Part shown: positions 53,444 through 61,168 of the stretch, piece by piece
Layout: each line of letters opens with the position of its first letter
Position numbering within the stretch: position 1 is the first letter of the stretch
Assembly (NCBI GenBank): GCA_947462815.1
Contig: CANHQR010000011.1
Coordinates: forward strand, 1-64,000
Reading direction: 5' to 3'
Origin: Pseudobdellovibrionaceae bacterium
GTDB lineage: Bacteria; Bdellovibrionota; Bdellovibrionia; Bdellovibrionales; JAMPXM01
DNA length: 64,000 bases
The notes under the pieces: generated by a model
Database searches by the model: none
What the model was told of the DNA's origin: nothing
Seen by the model: only the letters and a program-made list of their open reading frames with translations
Program-made: the position numbers and the translations under genes

Positions 53444-54778
53444 GTGAACTCATCGTCAGGCGATAACTCGGCTTCATCAGGCAACTCAACTTCAGGCAAA
53501 GCATTGTCAGGCTCGTCGGGCGAGTCCAAGGGAGCTCGACCAAGTCTCAAGGCGCGCTTGTCTTCGCCACTCACGGCGATCTTCATGATCGTGGCTGTGG
53601 ATGTTTTGGGTTTCACCATCATTCTCCCGCTGCTGCCTTTCTATGCTGAGCAATTTGGCGCCTCGCCCTTTGTTGTGGGTGTTTTGGCGACGAGTTTTGC
53701 TTTTTGCCAATTTCTGAGTGGTCCTTGGCTCGGTCGTCTGTCGGACCGCTTCGGTCGAAAGCCTGTGTTGATGGTTTCACAAACCGGAACGTTGATTGGT
53801 TTTCTGGTTTTGGCTGTCGCCAATAGTCTGCCGCTCGTCTTTCTATCGCGAATCATCGATGGAGTGACCGCAGGAAATTTGAGTATCGCTCAGGCGGCCA
53901 TTGCGGATGTCACCGCACCCGAGAAGCGCGCGCGGGCCTTTGGCATTATCGGTATCGCGTTTGGGTTAGGTTTCTTGATTGGCCCGGGCATCGCAGGCCT
54001 TCTTTCGAAAATCGATCTGCATGCGCCGGCATATTTCGCGGCGGGCTTGTCGGCGCTGTCGATCTTCCTGACCTGGCGATTTCTTCCCGCGCCGCCGACG
54101 CGGGCGAACTCCGAACTTTTGGCAAAGGGATTGGGTTCCTTGCGCCATGCTTTTTCCCGCCCAGCTTTGCGATTGCTGTTGGCGGAGTTCTTCGTCTTCG
54201 GATTGCAGTTCGCAGGTTTCACATCGGGCTTCGCGCTATTTGCGAGTCGCCGCTTCACATGGGATGGTCATCCCGTCGGCCCGGCCGAAGTGAGCTGGCT
54301 TTTCACCTACATGGGGTTTTTGGGACTGATTCTACAAGGCTTTTTGCTCGGTCCCTTGGTCAAACGCTTTGGTGAAGCTCGTTTAGTTTGGGCGGGCTTT
54401 GCGACCTCGGTGGTGAGCTATACCATGCTCGCCTTTGTCACGGACCTGCCTGGATTGCTCATCGCCATGACCATCGGCGCGTTTGGCTCCGGCGTTTTGC
54501 GACCGGCGCTCACCGCTCTGGTTTCACAAGCCGCAGATCCTCACGAACAGGGAACCGTCTTAGGTGCGACCCAGTCTTTGGTTTCTTTAGGTCAAATTCT
54601 TGCGCCTCTGATTTCAGGTTGGATCATCGGCCTCGGCGATTCTTCCCCGGGTTTGTTGGCTTGGTGGGGTGGTTGGATGGCGATTTTGTCGTTGATCGGT
54701 GTGTTGATGCGCTCAACGGCCTTGGGCCCGGCCCCCCACGAAAAGCCTTCGAGTTCGCCCCCGGCGAATTCGCGCTGA
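53444..54778 (+). CDS. MFS drug-type exporter (TetA-like, 12 helices)
   Basis: A 444-residue major-facilitator transporter. After a Ser/Gly-rich start of about 45 residues, 12 membrane helices begin with AIFMIVAVDVLGFTIILPLLPFYAEQFGA (in pieces). The family loop motif GPWLGRLSDRFGRKPVLM (helix 2-3) and VTAGNLSIAQAAIADVTAPEKRARAFGIIG (motif C region) are typical of TetA/DHA1 drug exporters. The start is GTG 53444 with weak support; an internal Met could serve. The last 155 bp overlap the 3' end of rsmI on the opposite strand. Confidence 0.9.
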   Translation: MNSSSGDNSASSGNSTSGKALSGSSGESKGARPSLKARLSSPLTAIFMIVAVDVLGFTIILPLLPFYAEQFGASPFVVGVLATSFAFCQFLSGPWLGRLSDRFGRKPVLMVSQTGTLIGFLVLAVANSLPLVFLSRIIDGVTAGNLSIAQAAIADVTAPEKRARAFGIIGIAFGLGFLIGPGIAGLLSKIDLHAPAYFAAGLSALSIFLTWRFLPAPPTRANSELLAKGLGSLRHAFSRPALRLLLAEFFVFGLQFAGFTSGFALFASRRFTWDGHPVGPAEVSWLFTYMGFLGLILQGFLLGPLVKRFGEARLVWAGFATSVVSYTMLAFVTDLPGLLIAMTIGAFGSGVLRPALTALVSQAADPHEQGTVLGATQSLVSLGQILAPLISGWIIGLGDSSPGLLAWWGGWMAILSLIGVLMRSTALGPAPHEKPSSSPPANSR

Positions 54779-55580
54779 AAGCTTTTGAATTCTCGTATTT
54801 TTTTGATTTGTGGTCTGAGCTTTTGGTCGAATTTCCGGGATGCAGCGGATGTGCCGGATACAGCGGGTGGAGTAAGATCATAAATTCAGCCTTGCGCTCG
54901 GCTTCGGGTCGCTTCATCCAAGAGGCCAGAAGCTCTGTGAGTTTGGCTTGTAAAACAAGTTCGTCCGAACAGGTGAAGTTTGTACCCAGCGTGGCCACTC
55001 GTTGAGGAGCACGCTCGGCCAATTCCTCCAGCAGACGTTGGAGGCGATAGGGTGTATCCATCAAAACTTGTGCACGCGAGTCCCGAACGACTTCTGTGAG
55101 CTTTTCTTGTCGAGCTTCGCGTTCAGCTGGCGGAAAGCCGACAAAGTTGAACTCTCGAAGCTCGATGCCCGAAAGGGCGAGTAAACACATGAGGCTCGAG
55201 GCCCCCGGAATCGACGTCACACGACCGCCGAGGGCGCGCCATTCGCCCACGAGTTTTCCACCGGGATCGCAAAAACCCGGCGTTCCGCAGTCGCTCACCA
55301 AGGCGATTCGCGATGCAGCAGGGAGCGCACGCATGCGTTCGAGGAGCTCCGTCCAATCCGTGTCGCGCGTATGCTCATTGAGCACAGCGAGTTCAGAGTC
55401 CTGTTTTCGCTCGCGCCCCAGGCGTTTTAAGAGTGTCGTGAGCTCGCGCCACTCTTCGCCGATGACGAGTTCGGCCTCTCGCAGAAGTTGAGCGGCTCGT
55501 GGTGACAAGTCATCCGCCTGGCCGATCGGAGTGGCCACGACATAAAGTTCAGCGAGGGGGCGATTTTGGGCGTTTGTCAT
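54624..55580 (-). CDS. rsmI: 16S rRNA 2'-O-ribose methyltransferase RsmI-like
   Basis: A SAM-dependent tetrapyrrole-methylase-fold enzyme that methylates C1402 of 16S rRNA. Landmarks: LYVVATPIGQADDLSPRAAQLLREAELVIGEE (in pieces), ALVSDCGTPGFCDPGGKLV and VTSIPGASSLMCLLALSG, then FNFVGFPPAER and VLMDTPYRLQRLLEEL. The core is normal, but an 80-residue Ser/Pro/Lys-rich tail, read antisense through the end of the MFS gene, extends it to 318 residues (E. coli RsmI is 286). ATG 55580 gives MTNAQNRPLAELYV; a longer frame to 55655 would overlap the Nudix gene start. Confidence 0.88.
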   Translation of the reverse strand: MTNAQNRPLAELYVVATPIGQADDLSPRAAQLLREAELVIGEEWRELTTLLKRLGRERKQDSELAVLNEHTRDTDWTELLERMRALPAASRIALVSDCGTPGFCDPGGKLVGEWRALGGRVTSIPGASSLMCLLALSGIELREFNFVGFPPAEREARQEKLTEVVRDSRAQVLMDTPYRLQRLLEELAERAPQRVATLGTNFTCSDELVLQAKLTELLASWMKRPEAERKAEFMILLHPLYPAHPLHPGNSTKSSDHKSKKYENSKAFSANSPGANSKAFRGGPGPRPLSASTHRSTTKSPSNHPTKPTNPGKNRRGR

Positions 55581-55629
55581 CTTGCGGCCAAACTGGACGA
55601 AGCTCCGCCGGATGGTCAAGCTCAGTCCT

Positions 55630-56208
55630 ATGACCATGCAAGATAGTCGGGCCAAACTGATTCGGCCAGGAAATTGGAAGACTTTGGAAAGCCAATATCT
55701 TTTACGAGCAGGCTTGCTTTCCCTTCGCGAGGATCGGTGTGCGCTGCCGGATGGACGAGTCCACCCGCGCTACTTCACTCTCGAGTTTCCCGATTGGGTG
55801 AATGTGGTGCCCATCACCCAAGAGGGTCGCATGGTGCTGGTGGATCAGTATCGACATTCAGCGGGCGAGGCCCACCTCGAGATTCCGGGGGGCTCCGTCG
55901 AACCAGGTGAAGAGCCCATGCGAGCCGCGCTTCGAGAACTGATGGAAGAGACAGGCTTTGTTCCGGAAAATCTGGTGCTCGCGGGACGACATCGACCCAA
56001 TCCCGCGATGCAGAATAACAGCATGTGGACCTACGTCGCCTTCGGCTGTCGACGTCAAGGCGAGCCGACACCCGATCCTTTCGAAGATCTGCGCGTGCAT
56101 CAACTGGCTGTCCCAGATGTTTATGAACGACTTCGCGCTGGAGAAATTTCTCACAGCATCGTTGTGGCCTCTTTGTTCTATGCGATGCCCATGCTCGGCA
56201 TTCGCTGA
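55630..56208 (+). CDS. Nudix hydrolase, ADP-ribose pyrophosphatase-like
   Basis: A 192-residue hydrolase of nucleoside-diphosphate-linked compounds. The Nudix box GGSVEPGEEPMRAALRELMEETGFV is complete (G-x5-E-x7-REUxEExGU, given here in family notation). FTLEFPDWVNVVPITQEGRMVLVDQYRHS before it resembles ADP-ribose pyrophosphatases. The fold fits NudF-like enzymes, but the substrate cannot be fixed from the sequence. ATG 55630 or ATG 55636 may start translation; rsmI begins 50 bp away on the other strand, sharing the promoter region. Confidence 0.9.
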   Translation: MTMQDSRAKLIRPGNWKTLESQYLLRAGLLSLREDRCALPDGRVHPRYFTLEFPDWVNVVPITQEGRMVLVDQYRHSAGEAHLEIPGGSVEPGEEPMRAALRELMEETGFVPENLVLAGRHRPNPAMQNNSMWTYVAFGCRRQGEPTPDPFEDLRVHQLAVPDVYERLRAGEISHSIVVASLFYAMPMLGIR

Positions 56209-56233
56209 GCATGGTCCTGTGGGCATGCGGATC

Positions 56234-56986
56234 TTAGGAGTTTCGGCGCCAAGGGCCGTCGAAGTCTTCGATGCGAATCCAATGCGCGGCGGGTTCGATG
56301 GTCCCGCTATGACAAGTGTCGATCCACACCAAATCGATCTGCGGCAAGCTTTGCTCCACGCGCTGCAAATTGACGGGTTCATTTTCAAACAACACCAGTC
56401 GCTGATGGTGAGGTGCGCGCGCTATGAGGATTTCAGCTTTGAACTCGGCATCATCAAGATGGGCTGTGGACTTCAAAATGAGGTCGGTCCGCTCCATCGA
56501 ATGAGGAAATCCATGATGCACAAGACTCTTGATCGTGCCTTCACCCATTCGCGGCACATCACGACCGGTGAGATACATAATTTGGGCGCCTCGCGCATGC
56601 AGGTGCTTCACGAATTCCACAGCCCCGCGCAGCGGTCGATCATGTTCGAGATAGTGATTTGAGAAAAAGCCCTTCGCCCACGCGCTCTGCACTTGGCTCA
56701 CAAACTCCTTGTGTGTCGTGGTGTCGAGGCCGAGGCGAGCGAGGGGTTCCTTGAGGCCCCAATCCTGGCGTCGAATCTCGACGTTCTGCAAAAGTGCACA
56801 GGCCTCTGGAAAGCTTTGTTGATTTTGGGGGTGGGCTGCGAAATCCGTCAGGATGGCTCGGACGCGCTGACTCAAATCGAAAAGTGTGGAGTCGAGGTCA
56901 AAGACCATCAAAACTTCGCCGGGCTGGGCCAATTCTGTGGCCAGAACGAGGTCATGAAGGGGATTGGCAGAGCGCGTGGAAGACAT
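56234..56986 (-). CDS. HAD-superfamily hydrolase
   Basis: A 250-residue phosphatase-like protein. Motif I MVFDLDSTLFDLS (about 27-39, nucleophile Asp), motif II IMYLTGRDVPRMG (Thr), motif III Lys in LILKSTAHLDDAEFKAEIL, and motif IV LVLFENEPVNLQ (where acidic residues are expected, here E-N-E). It has a helical cap between I and II. It does not resemble a named phosphatase. It is convergent with the Nudix gene (25 bp between the stops) and divergent from phnD. A role in general phosphate-ester cleavage is possible; a link with the phn transporter is only positional. Confidence 0.85.
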   Translation of the reverse strand: MSSTRSANPLHDLVLATELAQPGEVLMVFDLDSTLFDLSQRVRAILTDFAAHPQNQQSFPEACALLQNVEIRRQDWGLKEPLARLGLDTTTHKEFVSQVQSAWAKGFFSNHYLEHDRPLRGAVEFVKHLHARGAQIMYLTGRDVPRMGEGTIKSLVHHGFPHSMERTDLILKSTAHLDDAEFKAEILIARAPHHQRLVLFENEPVNLQRVEQSLPQIDLVWIDTCHSGTIEPAAHWIRIEDFDGPWRRNS

Positions 56987-57080
56987 GGACTGAAAATGGC
57001 GTCTTCAGCTGGAAATGTCGAGGCTTCCCCCGGCAATCTGAACTGAATCCCGACGCACAATGCGGAGTGTTAATGCGCCC

Positions 57081-57096
57081 AAGGCCGGTTGGCCTT
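57081..57096. other. Small hairpin in the phnD upstream region
   Basis: AAGGCC and GGCCTT pair around GGTT, followed by TGC. It lies about 70 bp upstream of phnD, between divergent genes, and may be an operator or leader hairpin. Confidence 0.3.
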
Positions 57097-57164
57097 TGCT
57101 ATGACCCCGTGTCGCAAGACTTCAGAATTTTGAATCCGGTCGAGGGGCCGAGAGGGGTTAGGAC

Positions 57165-58139
57165 ATGAGTCACTTCCTGATGGAATTGATGGTCGTTCGA
57201 AACGTGATGTCGAAATGCAAAACTCAGCTCGCTGGTGTGGCGGTGATCGCGATGTGCTTGAGCTTGTCGGCCTGCACCTTCAAGAAGGCTGAAATTGGCA
57301 GCGAACAAAATCCGATCAAGTTGTTCTTCGTACCCTCGGTGGATGCCAACGTCATCGGCTCATCCTCGAAAGTGATGAAAGAGTGGCTCGAGAAGAACAC
57401 GCCCTATAAATACCAAATCAACGTCCCCCAGTCATACATTGCCGTGATCGAAGCGTTCGGCTCAGGTGGTGCAGATGTCGCGGCCCTCAACACCTCGGGA
57501 TACATCAAGGCGCATGAGAAGTACGGTGCCGAAGCCCATCTGATCGTGATCCGCCACGGTAAAAAGACCTATCAGTCGCAATTCATCGCGAAGAAGGGTC
57601 GCTTTAAGGACCTCAAAGACCTCAATGGAAAAAAGATCGCGTTTGTCGATCCTGCATCGATGTCGGGCTACCTTTTGCCGCTCAAAATGTTGATCGATGC
57701 CGGCGTCAAGATCGACGGCGACCCGGTCTTTGCGATGAAGCACGATTCAGTCGTGTCGATGGTCTACCAGGGCCAGGCCGACGCGGGCGCGACTTTCTAC
57801 TCGCCGCCCAATTCCGAAGAAGGCATTCAGGATGCGCGTCGCCTTGTGAAGACGCAGTACCCGGATGTTGAAGAGCGCATTGAGATTGTGAAGTTGACCG
57901 ACGAGATCCCAAACGATCCGATCGTTTTCCGTAAGAACTTGCCAGAGGATGTAAAGGCGAAGTTGAAGCAAGCCTTCCTCGATATGGTGAAGTCGCCAGA
58001 AGGCAAAGAGGCCTTCAAGTCGGTCTACGGCGTCACGGAGATCGAGCCGGCGACAGATCGAGATTATGATTCGGTTCGCGAGATGTTGGCGAAAATTGGC
58101 AAGTCGCCGGACGAGCTACTCAAAGAAAGCAAAAAATAA
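57165..58139 (+). CDS. phnD: Phosphonate/phosphite ABC transporter substrate-binding protein
   Basis: A 324-residue lipoprotein of the PhnD/PtxB family that captures phosphonate, phosphite or phosphate outside the inner membrane. The signal ends in LSLSAC (lipobox, Cys near residue 37). The mature N-terminus IKLFFVPSVDANVIGSSSKVMKEWLEK and AFGSGGADVAALNTSGYI fit the family's binding segment, as do VDPASMSGYLLPL and HDSVVSMVYQGQADAGATFYSP. ATG 57165 has AGGGG/AGGA upstream; Met 15 at 57207 gives a shorter signal. phnC and phnE follow on the same strand. Confidence 0.93.
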   Translation: MSHFLMELMVVRNVMSKCKTQLAGVAVIAMCLSLSACTFKKAEIGSEQNPIKLFFVPSVDANVIGSSSKVMKEWLEKNTPYKYQINVPQSYIAVIEAFGSGGADVAALNTSGYIKAHEKYGAEAHLIVIRHGKKTYQSQFIAKKGRFKDLKDLNGKKIAFVDPASMSGYLLPLKMLIDAGVKIDGDPVFAMKHDSVVSMVYQGQADAGATFYSPPNSEEGIQDARRLVKTQYPDVEERIEIVKLTDEIPNDPIVFRKNLPEDVKAKLKQAFLDMVKSPEGKEAFKSVYGVTEIEPATDRDYDSVREMLAKIGKSPDELLKESKK

Positions 58140-58217
58140 TCGCGGGCCGAAACGGTCGGGCCGATGACCGGCTGAAATCGTGGTTCATTGAGCCGAGTTG
58201 GAAACGCTGTTGACGTG

Positions 58218-58239
58218 GTCAATCGTCGGTCAACCGTCG
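58218..58239. repeat. Two 11-bp tandem units before phnC
   Basis: GTCAATCGTCG and GTCAACCGTCG are adjacent in the phnD-phnC gap, 10 bp before the Shine-Dalgarno of phnC. Confidence 0.6.
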
Positions 58240-58261
58240 GACAATCCAGAGAGGACTTCTC

Positions 58262-59092
58262 ATGAGCGCTAGCGCAAAGGACTCACAAAGCCGAAGTGCC
58301 GTATCGGCGGGATCCCACATCCTGCAGGTGCGCAATCTGCAGAAGACCTATCCCAACGGGACGCGGGCCCTGCGTGGCGTGAGCTTTGATGTCAAACGCG
58401 GCGAATTTCTTGTTGTGATTGGCTTGTCGGGGTCGGGCAAATCGACCATGCTCCGCTGTTTGAATCGCTTGCACCACCCGACGGGTGGCGAAGTCCTGTA
58501 TACGGATCGGCAAGGTCAGCAGTTGGATCTGGCGAAGTGTGAAGGCGAACAGATCTTAGAAGTGCGCCGTCGGATTGGCATGATCTTCCAGCACTTCAAC
58601 TTGATTCCTCGGCACAGCGTTCTCGAGAACGTGTTGTACGGTTCGCTCGGCCGGACCTCATCCCTCAAGAGTATCTTGGGTATGTACTCGGCTGAGGACA
58701 AAGCCAAGGCGATGAATTTTTTGAATCTTGTTGGAATCGGCGAAAAGGCGCACTTTCGTGCGGCTCAATTGAGCGGAGGTCAGCAACAGCGCGTGGCCAT
58801 AGCTCGAGCGCTGACGCAGTCGCCCGACATTCTTCTCGCGGACGAGCCGGTGGCCTCTCTCGATCCCGCGACTTGTCACGTGGTGATGGATTACCTGAAA
58901 AGGGTCAACCAGGAGTTGGGCCTCACCATCATTTGTAACCTGCACTTCTTGTCCTTGGTTCGCCAGTACGCCACGCGCGTGATCGCGTTGAAAGGTGGGG
59001 AACTCGTCTATGAGGGTTCGCCTGCAGATATCGATGAAGCTTGGTTTTCGAGAATCTATGGCGAAGGCGCCAAAGAAGTGCATATCAATTAG
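58262..59092 (+). CDS. phnC: Phosphonate ABC transporter ATPase
   Basis: The ATP-binding subunit of the PhnCDE importer, 276 residues. Walker A GLSGSGKSTMLRCLNRL (about 58-74), Q-loop IGMIFQHFNLIPRHSV, signature LSGGQQQRVAIARALTQSP, Walker B ILLADEPVASLDP and the switch region IICNLHFLSLVRQYATRVIAL. NLH in place of a plain SHD at the switch agrees with PhnC proteins. A good Shine-Dalgarno (GAGAGGA) lies 6-7 bases before ATG 58262. The 120-bp gap from phnD holds a short tandem repeat and small hairpins. Confidence 0.95.
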   Translation: MSASAKDSQSRSAVSAGSHILQVRNLQKTYPNGTRALRGVSFDVKRGEFLVVIGLSGSGKSTMLRCLNRLHHPTGGEVLYTDRQGQQLDLAKCEGEQILEVRRRIGMIFQHFNLIPRHSVLENVLYGSLGRTSSLKSILGMYSAEDKAKAMNFLNLVGIGEKAHFRAAQLSGGQQQRVAIARALTQSPDILLADEPVASLDPATCHVVMDYLKRVNQELGLTIICNLHFLSLVRQYATRVIALKGGELVYEGSPADIDEAWFSRIYGEGAKEVHIN

Positions 59093-59125
59093 AGGGCAGT
59101 TCCCAGTCGAGGGTAGTTCCCGGTG
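59092..59125. repeat. Two 17-bp tandem units after phnC
   Basis: GAGGGCAGTTCCCAGTC (59092-59108) and GAGGGTAGTTCCCGGTG (59109-59125) are adjacent, with 3 differences. They begin in the stop codon of phnC. Confidence 0.75.
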
Positions 59126-59154
59126 AGTTGAGTAGGCCCTAAGCGTCCTCCGGG

Positions 59155-60243
59155 ATGCGTTTGAAGGCGGGTGCGATGGCAAGTGCAGAAGTCTTGGTGA
59201 GCAGCGGTGGAGCGAAGTTTCGTCAAACTGTGTTTGATGCCGTTGTGTTTTCATACTTGGCGATTTTTTCAGTCGTCGCAGTGGTACGCCCCTCCGAAGA
59301 ACAGCTCTTAAACCTCGGTGAAAACGCATCGCTGTTTGGCGCTTTTGCTGTGATCGGCGCGATCCTGTCGGTGATCCTGCAGCACAAGAACATCAAAACT
59401 CTGGGTTGGATGATCTATGCCCCCCCTCACTTGAAACAGCGAAGTCAGGATGAGCTGGTCGCACCGATGCACAAGAGCCTCTGGGGTATACAGCTGATTT
59501 TGGCAGTCGTGGTCACGACTCTCGTCGGTTTTGTCATGACGAAAATCGATGTCTTGCAGCTTTTGGAAGCAGAGCGCTTCTGGCATGCGATGCGACTGTT
59601 TGCAGAGTTGGCTTCACCCAACCTCGAAATTCTTCCCAAAGCCGTCATGAAGATCATCGAGACGATTTATATCGCCTTCATGGCCACGGCGATCGCGGTA
59701 CCCGTCGCCTTTGTGCTGAGCTTTTTAATGGCCCGTAACATTATGGGCAATAGTCGGGCTGGTTTTGGAGTTTACTTTGCTCTGCGGACGATCTTCAACG
59801 TTTCACGCTCCATTGAGCCCGTGTTGTGGGCGATCATCTTTTCGATTTGGGCGACTTTCGGTCCCTTTGCGGGAATGTTAGCTCTCACCGTGCACTCCAT
59901 TGCGTCGCTCGCGAAGCAGTACTCGGAGTATGTGGAGAGCGTTGAAGATGGGCCCATTGAAGGTATTGAGTCCACGGGTGCGGGACGATTGCAGACGGTG
60001 TGGTTCGCTGTTGTTCCTCAAGTCGTACTTCCGTATATCAGCTACACGGTCTATCGATGGGATACCAATGTTCGTATGGCGACCATTTTGGGTTTTGTGG
60101 GTGGTGGTGGAATCGGCACCATGCTGATGGAGTACCAGGGTCAAGCGAAGTGGCCTGAAGTGGGGTGCATCATCTTGGTCATCGCTACGGTTGTATGGAT
60201 CATGGATACTTTTTCGGCTCACGTTCGCGCAGCGATTAAGTGA
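59155..60243 (+). CDS. phnE: Phosphonate ABC transporter permease with N-terminal extension
   Basis: The inner-membrane channel of the PhnCDE importer, 362 residues. The permease core is in the C-terminal 250: IIETIYIAFMATAIAVPVAFVLSFLMARNIM, SIEPVLWAIIFSIWATFGPFAGMLAL, the EAA-type loop EGIESTGAGRLQTVWFAVVPQ and ATILGFVGGGGIGTMLM. A typical PhnE is about 260-280; the extra N-terminal part has two helices (AVVFSYLAIFSVVAVV and FGAFAVIGAILSVIL). ATG 59155 or ATG 59176 may be the start. No C-P lyase genes are visible. Confidence 0.92.
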   Translation: MRLKAGAMASAEVLVSSGGAKFRQTVFDAVVFSYLAIFSVVAVVRPSEEQLLNLGENASLFGAFAVIGAILSVILQHKNIKTLGWMIYAPPHLKQRSQDELVAPMHKSLWGIQLILAVVVTTLVGFVMTKIDVLQLLEAERFWHAMRLFAELASPNLEILPKAVMKIIETIYIAFMATAIAVPVAFVLSFLMARNIMGNSRAGFGVYFALRTIFNVSRSIEPVLWAIIFSIWATFGPFAGMLALTVHSIASLAKQYSEYVESVEDGPIEGIESTGAGRLQTVWFAVVPQVVLPYISYTVYRWDTNVRMATILGFVGGGGIGTMLMEYQGQAKWPEVGCIILVIATVVWIMDTFSAHVRAAIK

Positions 60244-60280
60244 TTCGAGAAAAGCCAACTCGGGCTTGAGTTGACAGCTT

Positions 60281-60712
60281 TCAGTCGGGCTCCCGATTGA
60301 GGCCGGCCGTCGTCGATAGCGGCGATTGAGTCAGGTGTTCGACGACAAAATCCCGAAGCGAGTCGGGAATGTCGGCACTGACGATTTTGAACTCGTCGAT
60401 GATTTTTTGCAGATCGGGCGTGAGACTGGCGATCATGAGCGGCGAATTGTTCTTGCGAACATCCGCATCACCTTCGTCGACGAGATAGGCGCGCAGATTC
60501 TGCCCATCCCAGAAAAGCGAGACGCTTTTAAGGCGCTCGCGATGATCCAAACGAAACCAAAGCACGCGCAGCGAGTGGCCGGGTGGCGTCGCGTCTCCGT
60601 GGACTCCATAAATACTGAGATCAAATCGACGGTTACGAAACCAGCGATCGAACTGTGGACCCGTATTCGGTTTGCCGTGGATCACTTCGTACATCAGGTC
60701 TGACTTTTCCAT
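60281..60712 (-). CDS. Small cytoplasmic protein, unknown
   Basis: A 143-residue protein with no signal or membrane segment. It is not recognised. The middle is beta-rich (SLRVLWFRLDHRERLKSVSLFWDGQNLRAYLV, in pieces), the C-terminal third helical (LQKIIDEFKIVSADIPDSLRDFVVEHL). Composition and codon use look normal. It is convergent with phnE, with 37 bp between the stops and a small AACTC/GAGTT hairpin there, and has its own promoter in the gap to 61169. Confidence 0.62.
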   Translation of the reverse strand: MEKSDLMYEVIHGKPNTGPQFDRWFRNRRFDLSIYGVHGDATPPGHSLRVLWFRLDHRERLKSVSLFWDGQNLRAYLVDEGDADVRKNNSPLMIASLTPDLQKIIDEFKIVSADIPDSLRDFVVEHLTQSPLSTTAGLNREPD

Positions 60713-61168
60713 GCGGCCTCTTCTCGGCTAACGTCGAGGTCAACTCAAGGTCGATTTCTCGGGACCTCATCGGAGAAGATCGCGGGGCGATTCAACATGA
60801 GTCGGCAAGTGTTCGACACTTTGGACGGGAATTCTGCGAACTCACGAACACTCTGAAATCGATGTCGCCGTTTTCTTCGCTCTTAGAAATCTCAGACAAA
60901 TTGTCGAACCGGTGGTCACGCCTGTGGAAGTGACATGAATGCGTTTTGGTCGTCTCAAAATTGCACGAACTCGCAATTCGTCGAGGTGCTGAGATGGCTT
61001 TGTCGACTTATCTGCATAATCCGTCCCATGAGCAAATTCCCTAAGAGTTATTCACGTCTTAAGTGAGTTCATCTGGAGGCCGATGCGAACTTTGGTGTGT
61101 TGAGAGTGATGATGACTTCACCGAGTTCGTCGAGAAATCACCTGAACAAGGGTTCGGGACGCTGAGGG
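60713..61168. other. Gap between small protein and PilZ gene
   Basis: About 455 bp with no convincing gene. It holds the promoters of the divergent genes at 60712 and 61169. One short frame near 61083 has a GGAGG in front of an ATG but stops after six codons, so it is at most a leader peptide. No strong hairpin was seen. Confidence 0.5.

Noticed and set aside
54388-55005. 205-codon plus frame across the MFS end
   Set aside because: Out of frame with the MFS helices and antisense to rsmI; composition is shadow-like.
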